NCBI RefSeq assembly: GCF_002286735.1
Contig: NZ_NRTA01000009.1
Span: forward strand, 62,001-126,000
DNA length: 64,000 bases
DNA from: Leptolyngbya sp. BC1307
Lineage (GTDB): Bacteria; Cyanobacteriota; Cyanobacteriia; Phormidesmidales; Phormidesmidaceae
Direction of reading: 5' to 3'
Made by a program: the position numbers and the translations under genes. Positions 17,931-25,381 of this stretch are shown in pieces; the stretch's first letter is position 1, and each line of letters starts with the position of its first letter. Below the pieces are notes generated by a model. That model was given only the letters and a program-made list of their open reading frames with translations. It ran no database searches and was not told where the DNA came from.

Positions 17931-18124
17931 TAGCCACAGTTCTAATAAGTTCAGTTTGTATATGAGCGCCTTGTCCGCCTCAATCACTGGACGACTTAAA
18001 ATTGTCATACAGCATGACCAGCAGTACCTGATCGATGGCCTAAGCTTATGTATTAGCACTTAGCTAACTCAGCCACGCCCATTGCGCCTCACGTTTACTC
18101 TTCTGCAAGCCTCACTACCCCGCT

Positions 18125-19327
18125 ATGGCCCTTTCTCCTCAGGTAAAATCAGCAATTCGCCCCCTCGTCAAGTTGACTAAAGCGATCAGCCCTACCGGCG
18201 TTGGCGTGCTGTTATCGGTTGGTGCCCATGTCGCTTTTTTGACGTTAGGCCCCAAGACCAACCTCTCATTTGCGGCCCTCACCGAAGCCGCTCAGCAGGC
18301 AGACGCGGAAGAGACAATTGTGCCCCTTGTGCAGCTCACGCCCGCCGAGCAAAATCGCCTGCCCGACTTCGACGGTAGCCGCCAATCGCCAGAACTGACC
18401 GGGCTAGGTAGCTTAGCGCTGCCCTCTGGACTCCCTTTTGAGCCCAACACCAGCCTGCCAGAAAGGCGCACAGCAGCGGCTCCCTTTCCCTCAGCAACGC
18501 TGCCCCAGACCACTCAGCAGCGCATTAACTCGATTAATTCGCTATCTTCCGGTCGGCGACCGCTCACTCAGGGAACCAGCATTCCTTTACCGGTCAATCG
18601 TACCCCTACGCAAACGACTGAGCTTGTAGTGCCTCCTGCTGAAGTGCCGTCTTCTCTTCCTGACCTCAGCGACAACAGCGATGAGAGTGGCGATCGCCCT
18701 CCAACTGACTCAAATAGCGACCCAACTGGCACTGCAGACGATTTGCGAACACCAGAAGAGGGGGGGCGATCTCTAGACGAAATTTTAGCGGCAGCGCAAA
18801 GAGCCGGAACCAACGAGCCAGAGACAGACGCTCCGGCAGAGCCAGAATCGGCGGCGGCGGAGCCCACGTCACCCTCAGATGCCCCCACGCCGTCCAGTGC
18901 CCCTGCCGCACAGGGCAATCCCTCCCAATTGAGAGCTAGCCTGACCTATGACAGCACAGGCGTATCGGAAGAAGAGGCAGAAGCTAATACAGAAGCCTGG
19001 CTAGCCGCTATCTCTGAGGAGCAAGGCGAAATGCCGGCTGATACCGCCGAACTCACTATCGACTCTCAGTTCAAAGCCTGCCGAGAAGTGCCGCCAGCTG
19101 ACGCTCTAGTCGGGGTCGTTGTCAATCCTGACGGCACCCAAGAAAATGCCACAATTCTCAAGAGCACTGGCTACGAAGTGCTCAACCGCCAAGCCCTTGA
19201 AGCAGTAGAGAATGCCGACTTTGACCGGCCAGAAGTCGCAACCCGGTATCAGGTTCAGATCGACGTTATTTACAAACCAGCCGGATGCGCGCAATCTCGA
19301 CTGGAAGGAACCCAAGAGCAGGGATAG
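18125..19327 (+). CDS. TonB C-terminal-domain protein, membrane anchored
   Basis: 400 residues. One N-terminal membrane helix (about 25-45; GVGVLLSVGAHVAFLTLG), then a ~270-residue Pro/Ser/Thr/Glu-rich periplasmic stretch, then a TonB-like C-terminal domain (about 310-395) with ADALVGVVVNPDGTQENATI, LKSTGYEVLNRQALEAVENA and YQVQIDVIYKP. TonB proteins couple inner-membrane energy to outer-membrane receptors. The layout fits, but no ExbB/ExbD or TonB-dependent receptor is nearby, and many cyanobacterial members of this type have unknown roles. Start ATG 18125. Confidence 0.82.
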   Translation: MALSPQVKSAIRPLVKLTKAISPTGVGVLLSVGAHVAFLTLGPKTNLSFAALTEAAQQADAEETIVPLVQLTPAEQNRLPDFDGSRQSPELTGLGSLALPSGLPFEPNTSLPERRTAAAPFPSATLPQTTQQRINSINSLSSGRRPLTQGTSIPLPVNRTPTQTTELVVPPAEVPSSLPDLSDNSDESGDRPPTDSNSDPTGTADDLRTPEEGGRSLDEILAAAQRAGTNEPETDAPAEPESAAAEPTSPSDAPTPSSAPAAQGNPSQLRASLTYDSTGVSEEEAEANTEAWLAAISEEQGEMPADTAELTIDSQFKACREVPPADALVGVVVNPDGTQENATILKSTGYEVLNRQALEAVENADFDRPEVATRYQVQIDVIYKPAGCAQSRLEGTQEQG

Positions 19328-19690
19328 GGGCTATGAATGAACAGCGCTACGGATGCGTAGATCTCAACTAAGGCGCTGGCAATCGCCCCGTCGCCAGCGG
19401 GTCGATTTGTGAGAACTGGTTAACGCTTCTGTGTAGTTACGCGAACAAGTCCTCGGCGCAGCTGTGATCATTTGGCGATCCCAACTTGAATCTGTACCTA
19501 CTCTCTACCGAAACAGCTTATAAACAGCTTATTGAGTTAATAGGGCGCTCAAAGCGGCTCGGCTAGTCTCCGTTATCTTTAAGTATCGTTGCTTTTGTTT
19601 ACCAATTGTTCATTAAATGAAAAGCGCGGGGATCACCGCATTACTGTTATGAGGTATACGGTTGTCACGGCTCAATAGCCTGTCTTTACT
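19328..19690. other. Gene-free stretch before the 34-codon ORF
   Basis: 363 bp, no recognised gene. It has several short inverted repeats (CGCTGGCaatcgccccgtCGCCAGCG near 19372-19397 is the strongest) that may terminate the TonB-like gene. A GTTTACCAATTGTTCATTAA stretch near 19596 could be part of a promoter. Confidence 0.4.
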
Positions 19691-19795
19691 ATGAAAGTTT
19701 CACGTAAAGGTCTAGGGCAATCAGTCGGGTTAGGGCTACTCTTCGTAGCCGGATGTGTAGGGCTAATCATGCTGATGACCTCTATGACCATGTAG
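19691..19795 (+). CDS. Possible 34-residue single-pass membrane protein
   Basis: ATG at 19691 to TAG at 19793-19795. The product has a basic start (MKVSRKGLG) and then a hydrophobic run (GLGLLFVAGCVGLIMLM) long enough to cross a membrane, ending MTSMTM. A bidirectional-looking terminator lies 62 nt downstream. No good Shine-Dalgarno is visible. Composition is like small cyanobacterial thylakoid subunits, but it matches none that I know (PetL, PetN, PsbM, Psb30). Could be chance. Confidence 0.4.
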   Translation: MKVSRKGLGQSVGLGLLFVAGCVGLIMLMTSMTM

Positions 19796-19856
19796 CTCCA
19801 GCAATTTAGCTGGGTGCTCACACGCTCTTACTTCCACGGGAATTCGGAGCAAATTC

Positions 19857-19891
19857 AAAAAAGCCGCCAGGTTTTCCCTAGCGGCTTTTTT
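19857..19891. terminator. Bidirectional rho-independent terminator
   Basis: AAAAAAGCCGC (19857-19867) and GCGGCTTTTTT (19881-19891) form an 11-bp arm pair around a 13-nt loop, with A- and T-tracts on both sides. It sits between the 34-codon ORF (plus) and the PHP gene (minus), so it can serve both. Confidence 0.85.
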
Positions 19892-19928
19892 GATCGGCAA
19901 TAGTAGTATCAGTTGCTCCGAAGCTCGA

Positions 19929-20666
19929 TTAGAGGCGTTTAGTTAGGATTTTGCCGTGGGTATCGGTGCCACAACTGCTGAGCAGGCTGTGCTCATGAGC
20001 CAAAGCTTGCACCCGCTCCGTTTTGCCGGGGCTCGGTCGCCAGGTTTTGGGATTGTCGTAGGCATAATACGTCTCGACGCCATCTATCCCTAGCTGAGCC
20101 GCCGCTTGAATTAACGTGACTTCGTCAGTACGATAGCGAACGGGATGCGCCAGTACAGCAATGCCCCCTGCTGTCTGAATCGCCTGAATCACCCGGCTGG
20201 CTTGCCTATCTTCGCCTTTGGGTGCGCTCCCTTGGGTGTAGGGCTTCATGCCTTCGTCAGTAGGCTTAAAGGCGTAGCCTAGTATATGAACGTCAGTATC
20301 AGCGAGAAAAGACGTAATTTCTATGCCCGCCCAGAGCTTGGGCAGTACTTTGGCTCCCTGATTGCGCTTACGACTCCAGCTAGAGGGGTTATGCCAGCGC
20401 CAGTCTTCCATCCATCGGCAGGCTCGGTGATAGCCTTTTACGCTGTGATGGTCGGTGATTGCCATACCGCTCAAGCCAATCTCTACAGCCTGAGCCATCA
20501 GCTCTGTGGGGGTGAGTTTCCCATCAGAGCAGTTGGTGTGCATATGAAAGTTGTAGGTTCTCGGGCAGCTTTGCGCGTTAATACTCTGTAATACTTCTCT
20601 GAGTAGCAAAGAATCCTGCGTCGCCGTCCGATGGGGAATTACCCAATCAGCAGGATTGACAGACAT
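19929..20666 (-). CDS. PHP-domain phosphoesterase (TrpH/RNase AM-like)
   Basis: 245 residues. Metal-dependent phosphoesterase of the PHP fold; relatives hydrolyse 3',5'-bisnucleotides or trim RNA 5' ends. The metal ligands are in NFHMHTNCSDGKLTP, AITDHHSVKGY, the Glu of WAGIEITSF, HILGYAF, VLAHPVRY and CGTDTHGK. Start ATG 20666. The N-terminal ~40 residues precede the first metal motif and are not obviously structured. Standalone, ending at the bidirectional terminator. Confidence 0.9.
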   Translation of the reverse strand: MSVNPADWVIPHRTATQDSLLLREVLQSINAQSCPRTYNFHMHTNCSDGKLTPTELMAQAVEIGLSGMAITDHHSVKGYHRACRWMEDWRWHNPSSWSRKRNQGAKVLPKLWAGIEITSFLADTDVHILGYAFKPTDEGMKPYTQGSAPKGEDRQASRVIQAIQTAGGIAVLAHPVRYRTDEVTLIQAAAQLGIDGVETYYAYDNPKTWRPSPGKTERVQALAHEHSLLSSCGTDTHGKILTKRL

Positions 20667-20892
20667 GGCTGTATAGCACTTATCTTACGACTTAACTTAA
20701 CTATACCCAAACTACCGACCGATGGGGAGCTTTTACGAGCCGGTCGGCTGTAATCCAAGGCTGAGTAATGTCCGTGCTCGCGCTGGCTGGCTGGGCGAGA
20801 GTCAGCTGGGATCATGGCCCTGAGCTAGCCTGATCGATTTAATTAGCCATTTTGCTGAGCTGGTCTAGTGGGTACAGATAAATCAAGTCGTC

Positions 20893-20906
20893 TGTCAAGC
20901 TTGACA
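20893..20906. promoter_or_regulatory. Perfect 14-bp palindrome, possible operator
   Basis: TGTCAAGCTTGACA is its own reverse complement. It carries TTGACA on both strands. It lies downstream of the DUF2811 gene and 227 bp upstream of the PHP gene start, so if it is an operator the PHP gene is the likely target. It does not match cyanobacterial LexA or NtcA consensus. Confidence 0.3.
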
Positions 20907-20933
20907 ATAAGCGGACGGCTATGAGCAGACCGG

Positions 20934-21140
20934 CTAATGAGCGTAGTCAAAGAGCGTGTCTAAATACACTCGTGATGGGGTGCGATCGCCCTGGCTCTGA
21001 CCATTCTGAAGCAAAAATAGTGAAACTGCCGCCGCATAGACACGGTCTTGATCCCAGGCAGGATGAGTTTCGAGAAAGCCTTTCAGAGATTCGTGAAGTT
21101 CTTCAGGTATCTCGGCCAGGATGCTTACGGTTACTTGCAT
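20934..21140 (-). CDS. DUF2811 family protein
   Basis: 68 residues. The sequence VSILAEIPEELHESLKGFL, HPAWDQDRVYAAAVSLFLLQ, and the closing SRVYLDTLF match the small cyanobacterial DUF2811 family closely. Predicted all-helical with a ribbon-helix-helix-like length, but no DNA-binding role is established. Start ATG 21140. Its upstream side faces the DnaA-box-like cluster. Confidence 0.88.
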   Translation of the reverse strand: MQVTVSILAEIPEELHESLKGFLETHPAWDQDRVYAAAVSLFLLQNGQSQGDRTPSRVYLDTLFDYAH

Positions 21141-21808
21141 TTAGAACCTCATAGGTGGTCTCTGCGCTGCTGGCAGGTAGTCCGACTATTTTGAGCAGAT
21201 GGGTAGGGTTTGTCAATGATAAAAAAACTTGGAATGACTATTTTGGGTTAATTGTGAAAAACGATAAATCAGGCTTTCGAGCGCTTTTTTGTTACAAAAA
21301 TATTTATTAATCCCGGCTATTCTCATACTTTTAGAGCCTGCTATACAAAATCCCAAGAAAACCGTGAAGTCACTGACTTTGCGTTAAAACCTGTGGAAAA
21401 CTCTCCTCAACCTGTGGAAAACTTTTGGGAAATCGGTGGATAACCTGTGGAAACTCTCCGAGGAAGATTAGAAAGCAAAAAACCGTCGCGATGTTGGCTA
21501 ACTGATTTTTTGGGTTGCGTCTGTTGACATTTACCGCTATGAGCAATTTCCCAAGCTTATGTTTTCTAAGGGTTTCAGGCTGATACCTAGAAAAGTCATA
21601 GTCCGCAAGTTAACAATGAGCGAATCTGCTCAGGCTCAATTTGGTAGCTGTGGGCGTAAAAATCTGGCTCCGTTTTGAGATTTTGCGCGGCTTCTGGTCC
21701 TGCGTCGGGCTATTGGCATAGCCTGGGGAAAACTTATCCATTCCTCACAGTGAGCGATCGCTGACTACGCAAGCAAAGAATTGACCCTATCGCCCTTAAG
21801 GAGGGTTT
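21141..21808. other. AT-rich gene-free region with DnaA-box-like cluster
   Basis: 668 bp without an ORF. At 21220-21320 it is AT-rich and includes a 15-bp palindrome TTTTTGTTACAAAAA (21286-21300). Immediately after come four same-strand 9-mers in 63 bp: TGTGGAAAA (21392-21400 and 21413-21421), GGTGGATAA (21435-21443) and TGTGGAAAC (21446-21454). The reverse complement TTTTCCACA is the DnaA box reported for cyanobacteria, and TTATCCACA is the E. coli box. A weak TTATCCATT is at 21734. This is the layout of an origin or DnaA-regulated promoter, but no dnaN or dnaA is adjacent. Confidence 0.5.
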
Positions 21809-21844
21809 ATGCAAAAGCCTATTGATGTCTTCTGCAAAAGTTGA
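21809..21844 (+). CDS. 11-codon leader ORF upstream of phnD
   Basis: ATG at 21809 follows AAGGAGGG, a near-perfect Shine-Dalgarno, at the right distance (3-5 nt gap of T's). It encodes MQKPIDVFCKS and stops at TGA 21842, with TAG as the next in-frame codon. The phnD start 40 nt further on has no such ribosome site. Either translation of the leader affects phnD, or the leader is a remnant of an older phnD start now broken by stops; it is in the same reading frame. Confidence 0.45.
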   Translation: MQKPIDVFCKS

Positions 21845-21883
21845 TAGTCTCAGATTCCGCTTCAATTCCGAGCAATTTTTTCA

Positions 21884-22843
21884 ATGGCTAAAACTGTCTT
21901 TCGGAGCCGCCGCTCTGTCGTTGCTGGGCTGTGTGGTCTGCTGCTGTTTGCGGCCGTGGGCTGTGGCGCTCGCGGACCCAGTGAGGCTGACGCAGGTGCA
22001 GGTGATACGGCGGCTTCAACTTCAATAGAGCCTTTGTCTGTAGGCGCGATCCCCGATCAGGATCCGGAGAAGCTACAGCGGCTTTATAGCAAGCTAGCGG
22101 ACTATCTGAGTGCAGAATTGGGGGTACCGGTGGAATATCAGCCAGTGACTGATTACACAGCGGCGGTGACGGCGTTTAAGGTAGGCGATCTGGATTTGGT
22201 GTGGTTTGGCGGGTTGACTGGCGTGCAGGCTAGATTGCAAGTGCCGGATGCGGAGGCGATCGCCCAGCGCGACATTGACGCTGAATTTCACAGCATTTTT
22301 ATCGTCAATACTGCCAGCGGGCTCACCCCAATTGAGAATTTGGACGATTTGGTTAGTCTCAAGGGCAAAACTTTTACTTTCGGTTCAGACTCTTCGACAT
22401 CAGGCCGGTTGATGCCGCAGTATTTTTTATCACAGGCCGGGGTAGAACTGTCAGACTTTAAGGGCGATCCGGGGTTTTCAGACTCGCACGACGCGACGCT
22501 CAAGCTGGTTGAGTCCGGTAGTTACGATGCAGGTGCTCTGAACGAGCAAGTGTGGCTAGACCGGGTAGCTGAGGGCGAGGTGGACGAGAGTAAAGTGCGA
22601 GCCATTTGGCAGACCCCTGCTTACTACGACTATCACTGGGTGGTGAATAGCGATCAGCTCAACGAACAATACGGCGAAGGCTTTACTGCAAAAGTGCAGG
22701 CGGCACTGCTGAAGCTCGATGCGAGCAACCCTGAGCAGGCCGAAATCCTGGAGCTATTTGGGGCTGAAAAGTTTATTGAGACCCAAAATGGCAACTATGC
22801 CCAGATTGAGGCGGTAGGCCGTGAGATCGGCAAGATCAAGTGA
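21884..22843 (+). CDS. phnD: Phosphonate/phosphite-type ABC transporter substrate-binding lipoprotein
   Basis: 319 residues. Periplasmic binding protein of the PhnD/PtxB family. It begins with a lipoprotein signal peptide: basic start MAKTVFRSRRS, hydrophobic core, lipobox AVGC at about residue 27. The mature part has SVGAIPDQDPEKLQRLYSKL, YLSAELGVPVEYQPVTDYTA, LVWFGGLTGVQARL, KGKTFTFGSDSSTSGRLMPQ, all typical. First gene of a three-gene operon; it overlaps phnC by 23 bp. Substrate could be phosphonate, phosphite or a similar oxyanion; no catabolic genes accompany it. Confidence 0.93.
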   Translation: MAKTVFRSRRSVVAGLCGLLLFAAVGCGARGPSEADAGAGDTAASTSIEPLSVGAIPDQDPEKLQRLYSKLADYLSAELGVPVEYQPVTDYTAAVTAFKVGDLDLVWFGGLTGVQARLQVPDAEAIAQRDIDAEFHSIFIVNTASGLTPIENLDDLVSLKGKTFTFGSDSSTSGRLMPQYFLSQAGVELSDFKGDPGFSDSHDATLKLVESGSYDAGALNEQVWLDRVAEGEVDESKVRAIWQTPAYYDYHWVVNSDQLNEQYGEGFTAKVQAALLKLDASNPEQAEILELFGAEKFIETQNGNYAQIEAVGREIGKIK

Positions 22844-23597
22844 ACTAGATAACCCTGTTCTCAGCCTAAATAACGTCACCTGTCGGTTTGGTCAACTGGT
22901 GGCACTGCAGGCGGTGAGTTTGGTGGTCGCCCCCGGTGAGCGCGTTGCTTTAGTGGGGCCTAGCGGGGCCGGCAAAAGTACGCTGCTGAGCTTGCTAAAT
23001 GGGTCATTGAGTCCGACCAGCGGAGAGGTGAGGGTATTGGGGCGATCGCTGCAAAATCTCCACGGTGATCGCCGTCGTCAGGTACAGCGACAGGTCGGCA
23101 TGGTCTATCAGCAGCACCATTTGGTCAGCAATCTGCCGGTGATTCACAACGTCAATGCGGGTCATTTGGGGCGCTGGCCGCTGTGGAAAGCGCTGTGGTC
23201 TCTGGTGTGGCCTCAGCAGGTGAATGTCGCTCAGCAGGCACTGGCTCAGTTGGGGTTAGCCGACAAGCTCTATGCGCGAACAGATCGGCTCTCGGGCGGT
23301 CAGCAGCAGCGGGTGGCGTTGGCGCGTGTGCTTGTGCAAGATCCGGCCATTGTGCTGGCTGATGAGCCGGTGGCTAGCGTAGACCCGGCGCGATCGCACG
23401 ACATGATGAATCTGCTCAGCCAGATCGGTCAAAACAGAACGCTGCTGGTGAGCTTACACGATGTGGATTTGGCGAAGGCTTATTGCGATCGCATTATTGG
23501 TTTGCGGCAGGGACGGCTAGTTTTTGATCGGTCTAGCACGGCAGTCAGCCAACAGGATTTAGCTGAGCTTTATGACTTAAAGGCAGATGCCTTTTAA
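22821..23597 (+). CDS. phnC: Phosphonate-type ABC transporter ATP-binding protein
   Basis: 258 residues. Cytosolic ATPase. Walker A GPSGAGKST, Q-loop region VGMVYQQHHLV, signature LSGGQQQRVALARVL, Walker B IVLADEPVAS, and switch His in LVSLHDVDLAK. The VHN motif in NLPVIHNVNAGHLGR is typical of PhnC. GTG start at 22821 lies inside the end of phnD, and its stop overlaps phnE by 11 bp, so the operon is tightly coupled. Confidence 0.93.
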   Translation: MRSARSSELDNPVLSLNNVTCRFGQLVALQAVSLVVAPGERVALVGPSGAGKSTLLSLLNGSLSPTSGEVRVLGRSLQNLHGDRRRQVQRQVGMVYQQHHLVSNLPVIHNVNAGHLGRWPLWKALWSLVWPQQVNVAQQALAQLGLADKLYARTDRLSGGQQQRVALARVLVQDPAIVLADEPVASVDPARSHDMMNLLSQIGQNRTLLVSLHDVDLAKAYCDRIIGLRQGRLVFDRSSTAVSQQDLAELYDLKADAF

Positions 23598-25266
23598 GCG
23601 ATCAATTTCTCGAAGTCAAGGTGGCTTGCTGCTGTGGATCGGGCTGGTCGTTTGGTCGCTGTGGCTGGCTGGGCTCGGTCGCAGTCCGATCATTAACTGG
23701 GCGGGTCTGCCGATTTTGGGTCAGTTTTGGGCAGCGATGTTTCGTCCTGCTCTGGACGGCGAATTTGTCCGGGTGATTGGCGATGCCACCTTGACGACGC
23801 TGGCTTTTGCGGTTTGCGGCACGGCTTTGAGCTTGGTAATGGGTCTGTTTGGTGGGGTGGCCTGCTCGCAGGTTTGGTGGCAGGTGTGCTGGCCGGGCAC
23901 AGCGGGGCAAAGCCTGTGGATAGCGCTGCGGGGAACGTTGGTAATTCCTCGGGCGATTCATGAGCTGATCTGGGGGCTGCTGCTGCTGAATGTGCTGGGG
24001 CTAGATCCGCTGGTGGGAGTGCTGGCGATCGCCATTCCCTTTGGTGCCATCACCGCCAAGGTTTTTTCCGAAATTTTGGACGAGACGCCAACTGCGCCCT
24101 TGCAGTCTCTAATCAACAGTGGCGTTCGACCAGGCATTGCTTTTGTCTATGGCCATTTGCCTCAGGCCCTGCCCAACCTAATTTCCTATGGGTTCTATCG
24201 GTTTGAATGCTCGCTGCGGTCGGCGGCAGTGCTGGGAGTAATTGGCGCTGGCGGGCTGGGCTATCAGATCTTTTTGAGTCTCAAGTCTTTGCAGTATGCG
24301 CAGCTATGGACGGGGTTTTACGCGCTGATTTTGCTCAATGGGCTGGTGGATGCGTGGAGTGGTTGGTTGCGGCGGCGGATGGGGTTTGTCAGTCGGATGG
24401 ATTTGGTGGGGAGGCAGGATGAGGGAGAGGGGGAGAAGGGAGAAAAGGGGAAAGGGGGAAAGGGTTGGTTTGTGAGGCTTTCGTGGGGGGCGATCGCCGC
24501 AGCCTTCCCGCTGTGTTTGGCCTATTTAGATATCGACTGGAGTCGGTGGGGACGGGCGCGATCGCTTCTCTCAGAACTCGCCGCTCAGGTGACGCCTGCT
24601 CAGGTGCTGCCAGAATTTTCTTTTTCGCTGGTGCCGATGGCGCTGCAAACGGTGGCGATGTCGGTGATCGCCATTACGCTGGCGGGGCTGGGCGGGGTGG
24701 CTTTTTCATTTCCGGCGGCGCAAAACTTTTTTTTGCCGGGGGGGATACTGCGCTCAGCGGGTGAAGGGGGGCGCTGGGGGATGGGGCATTTGGCGCTGCT
24801 GCTCGCTCGATTGCTGCTACTGGGGGCGAGGGCGATTCCGGCTCCGATTTTAGCTTTGGTGATCTTATACGGGATGTTTCCTAGCATTTTGCCGGGGGCG
24901 CTGGCGCTGGGAATTCATAACTTTGGCATTTTGGGGCGGCTAATGGCGGAGGTGAATGAGAACTTGCCGGATGGGCCGGTGCGGGCGCTGCGATCGCTCG
25001 GAGCTTCTAGCGGTGGCCTGGTTTTCTATGGCATTTTGCCTGCGAATCTGGCCCGTTTTTTGGCTTACATTCTCTATCGCTGGGAGGTGTGTCTGCGGGA
25101 GACGGTGATTGTCGGCCTGGTCGGGGCTGGCGGCTTAGGGCGGCTGATGATGGAGCAGCTCAGCAGCTTTGACTACAGCGGACTAGCGGCGACTTTGGGC
25201 GTATTTATTGGCCTGACGATGGGTGTGGATTGTGTCAGCGGCTGGCTGCGTTCGGCGGTGCGCTAA
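23587..25266 (+). CDS. phnE: Fused double permease of the phosphonate-type ABC transporter
   Basis: 559 residues, about twice a normal PhnE (~260). Two complete permease domains are joined head to tail. The first half ends its EAA loop region with SLRSAAVLGVIGAGGLGYQI (about residues 208-228), the second with CLRETVIVGLVGAGGLGRLM (about 500-520). Between them is a hydrophilic Gly/Glu/Lys low-complexity linker (GEGEKGEKGKGGKG, about residues 280-293) coded by purine-rich DNA at 24417-24466. One chain can therefore supply the whole membrane channel. The ATG at 23587 overlaps the phnC end. Confidence 0.92.
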   Translation: MPFKRSISRSQGGLLLWIGLVVWSLWLAGLGRSPIINWAGLPILGQFWAAMFRPALDGEFVRVIGDATLTTLAFAVCGTALSLVMGLFGGVACSQVWWQVCWPGTAGQSLWIALRGTLVIPRAIHELIWGLLLLNVLGLDPLVGVLAIAIPFGAITAKVFSEILDETPTAPLQSLINSGVRPGIAFVYGHLPQALPNLISYGFYRFECSLRSAAVLGVIGAGGLGYQIFLSLKSLQYAQLWTGFYALILLNGLVDAWSGWLRRRMGFVSRMDLVGRQDEGEGEKGEKGKGGKGWFVRLSWGAIAAAFPLCLAYLDIDWSRWGRARSLLSELAAQVTPAQVLPEFSFSLVPMALQTVAMSVIAITLAGLGGVAFSFPAAQNFFLPGGILRSAGEGGRWGMGHLALLLARLLLLGARAIPAPILALVILYGMFPSILPGALALGIHNFGILGRLMAEVNENLPDGPVRALRSLGASSGGLVFYGILPANLARFLAYILYRWEVCLRETVIVGLVGAGGLGRLMMEQLSSFDYSGLAATLGVFIGLTMGVDCVSGWLRSAVR

Positions 25267-25381
25267 ATGAATATAGAGACGCAGGGAGTGATTAAATGAG
25301 GTCTGACTAATTTTAAAAGCTGGAAGGGAGCGCTTCAGGCTTGATTTCAGAAGGTAGCCAGCCGAGCGGAGGTAGGTAGTT

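Noticed and set aside
17962-18063. 33-codon frame upstream of the TonB-like gene
   Set aside because: No ribosome site, no hydrophobic segment, no family.
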